A DNA stretch of 16,848 nt from Clostridia bacterium (GCA_021152595.1 JAGKVC010000079.1:1-16848), one strand, 5' to 3'; counted from the first letter of the stretch, positions 1 through 7,296 are shown. Notes: generated from the sequence alone by a model not told the origin. Program-made: numbers and translations.

Positions 1-341
1 GGCACAAGCGCGCGGCGCTGCTCATCGGTTTCCGCTTTCATGAAATCATAGGCAAGCTCGCCTGCGGAAGTCGCGTCGTTGTCGATCTTTTTGAGGAACT
101 CCTTTGCGGTATCGCGCTCAAGCAGGCGGATCCGGAAGCGGCTGCTGCTGAATTCCCCGAATGATCCGACCTCCTTGACAAACTCCATATCGCTCTTGCC
201 GCGGCTGCGGTAGAGATTGTGGTAGTCGTCATAGAGCCGGAGATAATCCATTTTCCAGAGGGATTTTTCGGTGCAGTACCAGCGCTGCTTCTTCTTGAAC
301 TGGACAATCACAATGATGTTTTCAGCGAATTTCGGCTGCAT
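1..341 (-). CDS. Hypothetical protein, 3' part cut by the window edge
   Basis: An open frame starts with ATG at 341-339 and runs off the left edge without a stop, giving 113 complete codons. The protein begins MQPKFAENIIVIVQFKKKQR and is soluble-looking, rich in Lys, Arg, Asp and Tyr, with no signal peptide or membrane helix in the visible part. The start is well supported: AAAGGAGT lies about 7 nt upstream and overlaps the TGA stop of the glycoside hydrolase gene. The gap to that gene is only 13 nt, so the two are probably cotranscribed and translationally linked. I do not recognise the family. The context suggests a job beside a sugar hydrolase, but that is only inference from position. Confidence 0.72.
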   Translation of the reverse strand, partial: MQPKFAENIIVIVQFKKKQRWYCTEKSLWKMDYLRLYDDYHNLYRSRGKSDMEFVKEVGSFGEFSSSRFRIRLLERDTAKEFLKKIDNDATSAGELAYDFMKAETDEQRRALV

Positions 342-354
342 AATTTGACTCCTT

Positions 355-3150
355 TCAGCAGAACAGTTTTCGCAGCAGACCGGCGGAAAGCGTCTCTGCC
401 GGTGCGAATGCGTCACTTTGCATATATGCGGCGATTGCGTGGTGCAGGCGGTTCATGCAGGGATCCTCAGGGCATTCTGTCAGCCGCGCTGTGCAGACAA
501 ACAGTCTGCCGCCGCCGACTGCCGTTTCAAAGAGCAGCCCGAGCCGGTGATTGCGCTCGACATTGTCGATCATCTGCACGGTAGGACGGTAACCGTTCGG
601 TGCATCATCGAGAACGGCGCAGTCCGCATGCGTCACGATGCTGTACCACTGCGGCGTGCTGTAATCATCGCTGAACAGCGCCCTTGCGACGGGGTGCGTC
701 TTATCAATGCAAAGCCCCATTGTCCCGACGGGTACCTGTCTGCCCATAGATTTCGAAATACTGCGGAACATCGGATAATTCCAGAAATCCGTGCAGTAAA
801 AGCCGCGGATTTTGTCCGTGATCTGCGCCGGAATCAACAGCACCGCCTCGCCTCTTTGCAGATGCGGTTCGGCTTCCGTAAAGCTGCGGACGGTCACGAT
901 CTCCTCTGTGACCGGTGTTGCAGACGGCAGAATCGTCAGCTCCCATGTATTGCAGATATCCGATTCCGGCAGCTCAAATGTCAGCTTTGCATTGCCGGTA
1001 CATTTCTCCGGAATGCGGAAACCGCCGCCGCCGAGGTCGATCAGTCCTGCGCCGGATGCCGGAATCTCCCCGACCGTCTCCGCAAGCAGACTGTCCCCGA
1101 CTGTGAACGTCACGCGGAACGGCTGCGCCGGAATCTCCGGACGGCTGCTGCGGATCGCATAGCGGCAATGGAAGATACTGCCGGATTCCTGCACATAGGA
1201 ATCGAAGATCGCAAGCGGCACCAGATCGCCGCAGAAGGCGCGCCACGCTGCCGGTTCGATCAGACCTTTGCTCTCGAGAAATGCATTCAGCATCCCGACG
1301 AGCGCCGTACCCTGTCCCGGAAAATCCTGCAAATCGAGCAGTTGAAAGCCTGCGATCTGCGGCGTGCGCATTACGGCTTCCAGCTCGGATTTATAGCAGT
1401 CGCGCGCGAGCTTTCCCGAACACCGGAAGAAATCCGCCGCCTGCTCCCCCATACCGGCCTGCACCAGACGCTCACGGAATACACCGAGATTGCGCGGTGC
1501 CAGTACGCCCGTATACTTCGGAAGCTCGCGGTAATCGGGATAGATATTATACTGCCCGATCTCATGCGTGATCACGGGCTTTGTCGGATTGAATTGCTGC
1601 GGTGCCGCTGCTTTGACATGTGCAACACCCGTACCGTGCTGCACGGTAATCTCTGCTTCGGCGGCGGATATATCCGCTTCTGCCGGCTGAAGCGCGGCGC
1701 TGTAATCCCAGCTTGCGGAGGGCGCTGCCGTCTGGATTCTGCCGAGCGGTGCATCACAGTCCGCATAGGAGCCGCGCAGCAGACGGTGTCTGCCCGTCCG
1801 GACGCCCACCCAGAAATCCTCCTGCGGCAGTTCCTGCGGCGTAAACTGGAAATTGTTGCTGCCCTGTGTATAGAGCGGCCGCGGATCGTGCGCACGCAGC
1901 GTATCCAGCATTTCACCGAGCCGATCCGTACTGCCCCAGAGCTCATTGCCGAGCGAAAGCATCACGAAAGAGGGATGATTGCCGAATGCATCGCAGATGC
2001 GCCTGCCCTCACGGAGCAGATAAGCCTGCCCGACAGCATCATATTTTTCGCCGCCCTCTGCATCGACCGTCCCCCAGAACGGCAGCTCCGGCTCTAAGAA
2101 TATTCCGGAAAGATCCGCCGCGGCAAAGGCTGCTTCCGGCGGACAGCAGGTATGAAAACGAATATGATTGATGCCCCATGTCTGCATACATTGGAAATAC
2201 CGCAGCCACATCTCCAGGGATGTCGGGGCGGCACCTGTCAGCGGAAAGACCATTGCATCGTGCCTGCCGCGGAGCATCACGGGTTTGCCGTTCAGCTCGA
2301 AATGATCACCGCAGGCTTTGAAATCGCGCAGACCGAATTCTGCAAATGCGGTTTCGCCATGCGGCAGCTCAAAACACAGCGCCAGCCCGACCGGAGCCTG
2401 TTCGCTCCACTGCGGCACATCCGGCGGAAGCAGAATCTCCGCGAAAAATTCGCCCGATGCATCCGGCGCGAGCAGCACGCCCTTCGGCACGGTAAAATGC
2501 CAGCCGCCGCACTGCGGATACGGATTCTGCATGATCCTTGTCTCCGCGATCTGCGGCTCCGGCGGATCCATTCTGCCTGTCACACGGATCCGGTGCGCGG
2601 CGGCATCGGGGTACACGCGCAGATCCGAAATCTGCGTTCCCGATGAAAATTGCAGCTCCATTCTGCCCGTCACGCCGATCCAGTTTGTCTGCGTATCCGG
2701 CGAGGTCATATGTCCGCCGGGGACGGGATAACCGGTATTCCGGATACAAAGCACGATCTCCGTTTCCGGCGTCAGCAGACCGGAGATATCATATACATGC
2801 GGTGTACAGAGGCTCTGCTCGCTGCCTGCATACTGCCCGTTGATCCAGAGCTGCGTCATGCGCGTGCGCTCCAGATACAGCAAGCAGCGCTGCGCCTGCA
2901 AATCCGTCTCTGAAATATGCAGGATTTTCTTCAGCCAGAGCTGACCGCGGAACGGGTAACGCTCTGTCAGAAAGCCGGTCTCATGCACCGGATTTTCCGC
3001 ACCGAGCTTCTGCTGCGCCGTCGTGCCGGGCAGCGTCATGGTCAGCGGATATTCAGCCGGCGGCTCACTGTAAACGCACGGTTCAGCGTCCATGAAAAGC
3101 TGCCAGTTCCCCCAGAGCGGATTGCTCCCGTCAAATCGGATCTCCGTCAT
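355..3150 (-). CDS. Glycoside hydrolase family 2 protein (beta-galactosidase-like), 931 aa
   Basis: This is a cytoplasmic retaining glycosidase of the GH2 fold; there is no signal peptide. Domain order reads as an N-terminal jelly-roll sugar-binding domain (about 10-185, with the NWIGVTGRMEL motif at 156-166), an immunoglobulin-like domain (about 185-280), a TIM barrel (about 280-660, beginning near NGKPVMLRG), and C-terminal beta domains. The general acid/base is Glu403 in SLGNELWG, and the nucleophile is Glu530 in VITHEIGQY. The spacing of 127 residues between them is longer than in E. coli LacZ (about 76). The stretch LLDLQDFPGQGTALVGM is typical of a GH2 subgroup of gut bacteria. The exact sugar cannot be told from sequence: beta-galactoside, arabinoside or another plant glycan are all possible. 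The start is supported by AAAGGAG just upstream. It has its own promoter at 3180-3208, and the downstream gene at 341 likely shares its transcript. Confidence 0.9.
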   Translation of the reverse strand: MTEIRFDGSNPLWGNWQLFMDAEPCVYSEPPAEYPLTMTLPGTTAQQKLGAENPVHETGFLTERYPFRGQLWLKKILHISETDLQAQRCLLYLERTRMTQLWINGQYAGSEQSLCTPHVYDISGLLTPETEIVLCIRNTGYPVPGGHMTSPDTQTNWIGVTGRMELQFSSGTQISDLRVYPDAAAHRIRVTGRMDPPEPQIAETRIMQNPYPQCGGWHFTVPKGVLLAPDASGEFFAEILLPPDVPQWSEQAPVGLALCFELPHGETAFAEFGLRDFKACGDHFELNGKPVMLRGRHDAMVFPLTGAAPTSLEMWLRYFQCMQTWGINHIRFHTCCPPEAAFAAADLSGIFLEPELPFWGTVDAEGGEKYDAVGQAYLLREGRRICDAFGNHPSFVMLSLGNELWGSTDRLGEMLDTLRAHDPRPLYTQGSNNFQFTPQELPQEDFWVGVRTGRHRLLRGSYADCDAPLGRIQTAAPSASWDYSAALQPAEADISAAEAEITVQHGTGVAHVKAAAPQQFNPTKPVITHEIGQYNIYPDYRELPKYTGVLAPRNLGVFRERLVQAGMGEQAADFFRCSGKLARDCYKSELEAVMRTPQIAGFQLLDLQDFPGQGTALVGMLNAFLESKGLIEPAAWRAFCGDLVPLAIFDSYVQESGSIFHCRYAIRSSRPEIPAQPFRVTFTVGDSLLAETVGEIPASGAGLIDLGGGGFRIPEKCTGNAKLTFELPESDICNTWELTILPSATPVTEEIVTVRSFTEAEPHLQRGEAVLLIPAQITDKIRGFYCTDFWNYPMFRSISKSMGRQVPVGTMGLCIDKTHPVARALFSDDYSTPQWYSIVTHADCAVLDDAPNGYRPTVQMIDNVERNHRLGLLFETAVGGGRLFVCTARLTECPEDPCMNRLHHAIAAYMQSDAFAPAETLSAGLLRKLFC

Positions 3151-3179
3151 GTTTCTCTCTCCTTTGCGATGATATTCTA

Positions 3180-3208
3180 ATTATAGCACATTTATCGTCT
3201 TTGTACAA
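3180..3208 (-). promoter_or_regulatory. Sigma-A promoter of the GH2 gene
   Basis: On the minus strand, -35 TTGTAC (3208-3203) and -10 TATAAT (3185-3180) are 17 bp apart, with an extended -10 (TGC before TATAAT). It lies about 30 nt before the GH2 start codon and points at that gene. Confidence 0.7.
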
Positions 3209-3296
3209 TACCATTGCGGAAGAAATTGCGATATCTGTCAAAAGATTTATGTTTTTGGCTGTCACGGCACGGTAAGCATCCGAGATCGGTCAATCT

Positions 3297-3330
3297 GCAT
3301 AATCAGAGATAGGACGATTATGCTATCTCT
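3297..3330. repeat. Two interleaved perfect inverted repeats
   Basis: GCATAATC (3297-3304) is the exact reverse complement of GATTATGC (3316-3323). AGAGATAG (3305-3312) is the exact reverse complement of CTATCTCT (3323-3330). The order is arm 1, arm 2, arm 1', arm 2', sharing one base. The element lies between two divergent promoters and reads best as a compound operator. As RNA the two stems would compete, because there is no room for a pseudoknot. Confidence 0.6.
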
Positions 3331-3358
3331 TGGTCATTCAAACAATTTGCAAAGAAAA

Positions 3359-3432
3359 CTTGGCAAACATCTTGACAAGTACACTTGGCAGTGGTATAAT
3401 ACAGACAATCAAAGTGCCAAGTAGACTTGGCA
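3359..3432 (+). promoter_or_regulatory. Consensus promoter with five CTTGRCA operator copies
   Basis: The promoter has -35 TTGACA (3372-3377), a 17-bp spacer and -10 TATAAT (3395-3400), a perfect sigma-A consensus. CTTGRCA occurs at 3359-3365, 3371-3377 (containing the -35), 3384-3390 (in the spacer), 3415-3421 (reverse) and 3426-3432. The last two form a perfect 7-bp dyad separated by 4 nt, between the -10 and the ribosome binding site. CAAGT-AC-ACTTG (3376-3387) is a further dyad. Such repeats across a strong promoter indicate a repressor-controlled operon. The XRE protein encoded at 3795-4004 is the obvious candidate. Confidence 0.75.
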
Positions 3433-3445
3433 AAGGAGGCAGACA

Positions 3446-3793
3446 ATGAACAAAGAAAAAATCCTCACCAAATCGAGAGAAGAAAACAAGGGCGCTGATC
3501 TTGTCGCGTTCCAGGACAATTCCATTTCCAGCGGAATCGCGGGTTCAACGGCACTCATGCTCAGTCTTATTCTCAACGGCATTTCAATATTCCAATATCA
3601 CCGGGCGCTGCCGGAGCTCTGGGCGGTTTTCTTCTGCTATCAGGGCACGCAGGGTATCGCGCACAGTTTTCTGCTGAGAAAGCACGACAGAAAATCCCCG
3701 GCACTGGGCTGGCTTGTATACGGATTTGTGATGCTTGCCGCGACAGCGTTCGCTGTCTACCGTGCGCTTCGCCTCTGGAAAGCAGGGGTATAA
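3446..3793 (+). CDS. DUF6442-like small membrane protein, 115 aa
   Basis: A 115-residue protein with a charged cytoplasmic N-terminus (MNKEKILTKSREENKGAD) followed by three hydrophobic segments: about 30-52, 56-72 and 86-105. The N-terminal KEKILxKSRxENKGxD pattern and the size match DUF6442-type proteins of Firmicutes, which are commonly encoded beside a short XRE regulator, as here. Function is unknown. It likely resides in the cytoplasmic membrane. AAAGGAGGC at 3433-3440 gives a strong ribosome binding site for this start. The stop codon is one base before the ATG of the XRE gene, so the two are an operon. The promoter with CTTGRCA repeats directly upstream suggests repression by that partner. 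Confidence 0.82.
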   Translation: MNKEKILTKSREENKGADLVAFQDNSISSGIAGSTALMLSLILNGISIFQYHRALPELWAVFFCYQGTQGIAHSFLLRKHDRKSPALGWLVYGFVMLAATAFAVYRALRLWKAGV

Positions 3794-3794
3794 T

Positions 3795-4004
3795 ATGGAT
3801 GATTCGCTTGTACTGAAAAACCGGCTCAAAGAGGCGCGCGCAGAGCAAAAGCTCTCGCAGGCGCAGCTCGCGCAGATGGTCGGTGTTTCGCGCAATACGA
3901 TCAGTTCACTCGAGACCGGACAGTTTCAGCCGACGGCAAAGCTCGCGCTGATCCTCTGCATTGCGCTCGACCGCAAATTTGAAGAACTGTTCTATTTCGA
4001 CTGA
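3795..4004 (+). CDS. Short XRE-family helix-turn-helix regulator, 69 aa
   Basis: A minimal Cro/CI-type DNA-binding protein consisting of the five-helix HTH domain alone. The helix-turn-helix is within residues 20-45 (SQAQLAQMVGVSRNTISSLE), with the usual ETGQFQPTAKLALILCIAL helix after it and a short aromatic tail (EELFYFD). I chose ATG 3795 over the upstream in-frame ATG at 3735, because the longer form would start inside the preceding gene and because proteins of this family start just before the LKNRLKEARAE helix. The ribosome binding site is weak (AGCAGGGG), consistent with translational coupling to the DUF6442 gene that ends one base earlier. Probable role: autorepressor binding the CTTGRCA sites at 3359-3432 (inference). 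Confidence 0.9.
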   Translation: MDDSLVLKNRLKEARAEQKLSQAQLAQMVGVSRNTISSLETGQFQPTAKLALILCIALDRKFEELFYFD

Positions 4005-4017
4005 ACAGGTATACAAA

Positions 4018-4057
4018 CAGCCGCCCCGATTGCAGCACTGCATCATCGGAGCGGCTG
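4018..4057. terminator. Imperfect hairpin between convergent genes
   Basis: CAGCCGC plus CCGAT (4018-4030) pairs with ATCGG plus GCGGCTG (4045-4057), 12 base pairs with one mismatch. It sits between the XRE gene and the convergent glycine-zipper gene, so a bidirectional terminator is plausible. Neither strand carries a proper T-run after it, so efficiency is doubtful. Confidence 0.4.
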
Positions 4058-4126
4058 ATTCATCCCTGTTCAGAACGGGATCTCAGGGCGCATGGTCCCT
4101 GCGCATCAGATTCACCGGAGAACCGC

Positions 4127-4444
4127 TTATCTGTGTGTCAGCTCGATAAAGGTAACACCGGTGCTGGATTTGCGGTAATAGCGGACAAGGAACTTTGCGA
4201 TGTCCTGTTCCGAAGCCTCACGGTTCGTCAGGGCATTGCCGACCGTTGCACCGACCAGCGCACCGACTGCCGCACCGAGCGGTCCTGCGACCATCAGTCC
4301 CGGCAGTGCGCCGACAACACCGCCGCCGAGCAGATCATTTACTTTTCTCTCATAATACTGCTTTGCATGTGCTTCCAGCCGGATCATCGGCTCATCACGC
4401 ATCACGGCCTGCTGAAGCTCTGCATACGTTGTTACGGTTACCAT
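4127..4444 (-). CDS. Small glycine-zipper protein, 105 aa
   Basis: The protein has a soluble helical N-terminus (about 1-39, containing AHAKQYYERKV), a glycine/alanine-rich hydrophobic hairpin (about 40-71: GGGVVGALPGL, then GAAVGALVGATVG) with small residues at regular spacing, and a charged C-terminal tail (about 72-105). Glycine-zipper segments pack in or on membranes. No named family or function is recognised, and there is no signal peptide. ATG 4444 is chosen because AAGGAGGAG lies about 8 nt upstream; an in-frame start 10 codons earlier (4474) has no such site. The gene has a perfect TTGACA-N17-TATAAT promoter, so it is likely abundantly made, which is unusual for an uncharacterised small protein. 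Confidence 0.78.
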   Translation of the reverse strand: MVTVTTYAELQQAVMRDEPMIRLEAHAKQYYERKVNDLLGGGVVGALPGLMVAGPLGAAVGALVGATVGNALTNREASEQDIAKFLVRYYRKSSTGVTFIELTHR

Positions 4445-4526
4445 AATTGACTCCTCCTTATCATTTGACGTCATGTTTCCTGTGGATGTTCATTCGATGC
4501 GCCTGCTCTGGCTGCATCTTAGGAAC

Positions 4527-4555
4527 ATTATACAGCAATTTATGCAGTTTGTCAA
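4527..4555 (-). promoter_or_regulatory. Perfect consensus promoter of the glycine-zipper gene
   Basis: On the minus strand, TTGACA (4555-4550), 17-bp spacer, TATAAT (4532-4527). It implies a 5' leader of about 75 nt before ATG 4444. Confidence 0.8.
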
Positions 4556-4618
4556 GCGCAAAACAGCCGCGTCCCGATGTAATTCAGGATCCGGCAGATG
4601 TAAGCTGTGCAAAACGTC

Positions 4619-4647
4619 TTGCGCCTTTGCGCGGTTTATGATATGAT
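4619..4647 (+). promoter_or_regulatory. Candidate promoter of the LytTR operon
   Basis: TTGCGC (4619-4624), 17-bp spacer and TATGAT (4642-4647). It is positioned about 30 nt before the LytTR start codon. Confidence 0.5.
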
Positions 4648-4678
4648 AAGGACAGAAAAACACGAGGGGGTGCTTCCA

Positions 4679-5125
4679 ATGAAAATCCGGCTCATGGTCA
4701 GCGATCAGCGCTACGCTGAGCTTGCAGACTGGCTGACCGTTCACGGCGCTGAGATTGACGACAGCGCGGATCTCATACTCTCCGAGAAGAATGTCTACGC
4801 CTCGCACCTAATCGGGCGAAACGGCGAGGAGATTTACCGGCTCAAAACCGCCGAGATCTCACATATCGAAAGCTATGCGCATGACATCATCGCTTATTGC
4901 GGCGGCATCGAATGCAAGCTGTCCGATCCGCTGCGCAGGCTGGAGGAGATTCTCGATCCGCAGGAATTTATCCGCGTCAGCAATTCAGCAATCATTTCGA
5001 TCAACCACATCAAAAGCATCCGCCCCATGCTCGGGCAGAAATTCATCCTGACCATGTCCGACGGTGCGCGCGTCGATGTCACGCGAACATATTATTATAT
5101 GTTCAAGGACACGCTCGGTATCTGA
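4679..5125 (+). CDS. LytTR-domain DNA-binding regulator, 148 aa
   Basis: The C-terminal part (about 40-148) is a LytTR DNA-binding domain, seen in the family pattern FIRVSNSAIISINHIKSIRP (98-116) and SDGARVDVTRTYYYMFK. The N-terminal 40 residues are short and do not form a phosphoacceptor receiver, so this belongs to the stand-alone LytTR regulators rather than to AlgR/AgrA-type response regulators. Such stand-alone proteins are often paired with a membrane protein that controls them. The next gene, 13 nt downstream, encodes a two-helix membrane protein, which fits that pattern although it is not DUF3021. ATG 4679 is chosen for the GAGGGGG site 8 nt upstream. The target genes cannot be told from this window. 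Confidence 0.9.
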   Translation: MKIRLMVSDQRYAELADWLTVHGAEIDDSADLILSEKNVYASHLIGRNGEEIYRLKTAEISHIESYAHDIIAYCGGIECKLSDPLRRLEEILDPQEFIRVSNSAIISINHIKSIRPMLGQKFILTMSDGARVDVTRTYYYMFKDTLGI

Positions 5126-5138
5126 AAGGAGGACTATT

Positions 5139-5816
5139 ATGGGTGTTTCATATGTTGTAATCTTTTTTCTGATTATTTCGGTTCTTGCAGTTGTCGGAAT
5201 CACGTCGCTGTGCGTCGCTGTCTATAAGAATATGTACAGGCGCTATCTGGACAGTCGCGTTGCAGAGCATTCGCTCGGCAAAAAGAAGACGAAACTCATG
5301 TCTCCGCTCCGAGTTGCGCTGATCTGCATTCTCAGCGGATTCTTCCTGATCGTTCTGTTCTGGAGCGTTCTGCTGATTATTTTCAGCGCACGGCTGGACG
5401 CAGATGATGAGTTGTTTGAGGCTGTACCGAATTTCACCTACACTTTGAACGAGGATCATGCGCTCAAACATCAGTCGCCGGAGGAAGATATGCCCGGCTA
5501 TACGCGATATGTGCAGGAGGGCAGAGAGCGAGTCATCTATTACATTGCAGACGATCCGAATACGACAGCGCCGCAGATCTGCTACTATTGTGATACGGAT
5601 CTTCCGCGCTTCATATGGGAATGGCGCGCGATGGTTGACCAGAACAACCGCTTTTCAATGAGCAGTGAATGCAGTCAGGAAACCGGAAACTGGGTGACCA
5701 TATCGTTCCCCTATGTATTCAATCCGGAAAAGCACTACCTGACCACAATACATTTTATCGTCAACGGTCAGGATCTGGTGCAGATTCCCATGGATCAGGT
5801 TGCGCATTCCGAGTGA
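5139..5816 (+). CDS. Two-helix membrane protein of unknown function, 225 aa
   Basis: Predicted topology: a transmembrane helix at about 6-28, a basic cytoplasmic loop (about 29-56, rich in Arg and Lys), a second helix at about 57-83, and an extracytoplasmic domain of about 140 residues (84-225) with three Cys (two in ICYYCD, one in SSECSQ) and many aromatics. I do not recognise the family. The start at ATG 5139 has AAAGGAGG about 6 nt upstream. The gene follows the LytTR gene by 13 nt and is followed by a strong terminator, so the two form a bicistronic operon. A role as membrane partner or sensor for the LytTR protein is inference from this arrangement. Confidence 0.8.
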   Translation: MGVSYVVIFFLIISVLAVVGITSLCVAVYKNMYRRYLDSRVAEHSLGKKKTKLMSPLRVALICILSGFFLIVLFWSVLLIIFSARLDADDELFEAVPNFTYTLNEDHALKHQSPEEDMPGYTRYVQEGRERVIYYIADDPNTTAPQICYYCDTDLPRFIWEWRAMVDQNNRFSMSSECSQETGNWVTISFPYVFNPEKHYLTTIHFIVNGQDLVQIPMDQVAHSE

Positions 5817-5839
5817 GCAATATTGTCAAATAAAGAAAC

Positions 5840-5886
5840 AGTTGTACGCTATGTGGAAATATTCACGGCGTACAACTTTTTATTTT
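5840..5886 (+). terminator. Rho-independent terminator of the LytTR operon
   Basis: AGTTGTACGC (5840-5849) pairs perfectly with GCGTACAACT (5868-5877) around an 18-nt loop, followed by a T-rich tract (TTTTTATTTT, 5877-5886). Confidence 0.88.
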
Positions 5887-5930
5887 GATATTCTAGCTAT
5901 CAGGAGGATTCTTTAACAAATCAGAATGCA

Positions 5931-5952
5931 TGTGAACCTTAAAATATTCACA
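5931..5952. repeat. Inverted repeat upstream of the protease promoter
   Basis: TGTGAA (5931-5936) and TTCACA (5947-5952) form a perfect 6-bp dyad with a 10-nt AT-rich centre, about 40 bp upstream of the -35. It is a possible activator or repressor site. Short dyads of this kind can arise by chance. Confidence 0.3.
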
Positions 5953-5989
5953 ATCAGCAATATTTGACGATTTCATCGCAATATATGAG

Positions 5990-6018
5990 TTGTGCAAGAT
6001 AATTATATCCGTTACAAT
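5990..6018 (+). promoter_or_regulatory. Candidate promoter of the M4 protease gene
   Basis: TTGTGC (5990-5995), 17-bp spacer and TACAAT (6013-6018), with a leader of about 50 nt to ATG 6075. Confidence 0.55.
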
Positions 6019-6074
6019 AGAATCAGGGTGCAGCATCCGCTGTATCCAAACAAAATTGTAAAGGAGTATCACAC

Positions 6075-7223
6075 ATGAAGAAGCAACTCAAAACCATCGC
6101 AGCCTCTGTCTCCGCACTTTGCATCGCAGCGTCCCTCTGCACATCCCTGACAGCCAGCGCAATCACACTCTATCCCAAGACCGTTATGACCAAATCCAGC
6201 TATATGTGGAATAGCTGCCGCAACGAAACGATCAAGCTCGAATACTGCACCAGCAAATCCGACTATCAGGATTACCTCTATGAGCCGGGCAGAAACATTC
6301 GCACGGTCAGCACCAGCTCTGCTCCCGGTCACACGGTCAACGTGAACTACAATGACATTCTCGGCGCATACACCGGCTCCTATGAGTACTGGCAGGCGTC
6401 CCAGTGCGGTCTGTACAATGTCGAAAAGGCTTATGACTTCTATTCCAGCATCGGCTATACTCCGACAGGTCTCTATGTTGCAATCAACGACCATTCGACC
6501 TATGTTCCGGGCGGCAACGGCGGTCAGCGCGAGAACGCATGGGCGCTCGGCGACACGCTGTTCTTCGGTCTCGGCTCCAGCGACCAGAGTCAGGAAGACG
6601 CTGTCAAATTCCTCGGCAGCGCAACCGACGTCGTGACGCATGAGTACGGTCACCTCGTCACACAGGCAACATTCGGCTGGAACGATTACTCTCAGCTCTC
6701 GCCGGAAGCCGCTGCACTCTCTGAGGCTTATAGCGACATCTTCGCAGAACTCGCAGACGAAAAGAACGACTGGAAGGTCGGCGCAACAGTCTTCACCAAG
6801 AACGGCGTCTCCAAGCCGGCAGGCTACTATTCTTACCGTGATATCGCAAATCCTGCAAATACGCACAATCCGAAAACCCCGAACACAACCTACTACACCA
6901 ATTACAGCCTTTGGAACGCTGCTGTAAACGCAAATCCGTATGCATCGGATCTGGATACCTCCGGTTCGACGATCATCTCCCATGTCGCATACACAATGGC
7001 ACAGTCCAGCTACTTTGTCAACAACAAGCAGTTGCTTGCAAAGATCTGGCTGCGTTCGCTCTCCAAGTACAATGTTGCCGATACCACCCAGATCACCTTC
7101 CGCGATTGCAGATACGCATTCCTCGATGCAGCATATGAAGTTCTGAGCGAGGAAGGCATCCCCTACTATCAGTCTCAGGCTCTGCATCTCATCACCGCAT
7201 TCAACGGCGCAAACGTCTTCTGA
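6075..7223 (+). CDS. Secreted M4 (thermolysin-like) metallopeptidase, 382 aa, atypical active site
   Basis: A signal peptide is clear (MKKQLKTIAA, hydrophobic core, cleavage near TASA-I at about 29). The zinc site of M4 peptidases is intact: HEYGH at 189-193 (His189, His193, catalytic base Glu190) and the third ligand Glu217 in SEAYSD, with Asp221 at the position of thermolysin Asp170. The substrate-binding Asn-Ala-x-Trp motif (thermolysin Asn112) is kept as ENAWALG. By hand alignment, however, the transition-state His231 falls on Thr295 (DTSGSTIISHVAYTM) and Tyr157 falls on Leu208. There is also almost no room for the usual FTP/PepSY propeptide: only about 60-70 residues precede the catalytic domain. 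It may therefore be a divergent or weakly active protease, or one that folds without a prodomain. AAAGGAG precedes the ATG. It is monocistronic. Confidence 0.88.
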   Translation: MKKQLKTIAASVSALCIAASLCTSLTASAITLYPKTVMTKSSYMWNSCRNETIKLEYCTSKSDYQDYLYEPGRNIRTVSTSSAPGHTVNVNYNDILGAYTGSYEYWQASQCGLYNVEKAYDFYSSIGYTPTGLYVAINDHSTYVPGGNGGQRENAWALGDTLFFGLGSSDQSQEDAVKFLGSATDVVTHEYGHLVTQATFGWNDYSQLSPEAAALSEAYSDIFAELADEKNDWKVGATVFTKNGVSKPAGYYSYRDIANPANTHNPKTPNTTYYTNYSLWNAAVNANPYASDLDTSGSTIISHVAYTMAQSSYFVNNKQLLAKIWLRSLSKYNVADTTQITFRDCRYAFLDAAYEVLSEEGIPYYQSQALHLITAFNGANVF

Positions 7224-7242
7224 TTCAAACAGTCAAAGCACA

Positions 7243-7276
7243 AAGCCGCAGGTTCCGATTCAGGTTCCTGCGGCTT
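7243..7276 (+). terminator. Hairpin after the M4 protease gene
   Basis: AAGCCGCAGG (7243-7252) and CCTGCGGCTT (7267-7276) form a perfect 10-bp stem 20 nt after the stop. The following bases (ATCTGTTCC) are only weakly T-rich. The bidirectional hairpin just downstream may help. Confidence 0.65.
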
Positions 7277-7296
7277 ATCTGTTCCGTATCATACAC

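Noticed and set aside
418..2097. Long open frame (559 aa) on the plus strand opposite the GH2 gene
   Set aside because: It is the antisense frame of a clear GH2 gene. Its composition is Arg/Cys/His/Ile-rich without motifs, and it has no ribosome binding site.
3297..3330. RNA pseudoknot formed by the two interleaved dyads
   Set aside because: The loops between the stems would be 0, 3 and 0 nt, which is sterically impossible for 7-8 bp stems. An operator or alternative hairpins is more reasonable.
5902..5967. Short peptide frame (ATG at 5926) after an AGGAGG at 5902-5907
   Set aside because: The spacing of 18 nt is too long for initiation, and the predicted peptide of 13 residues has nothing to support it.
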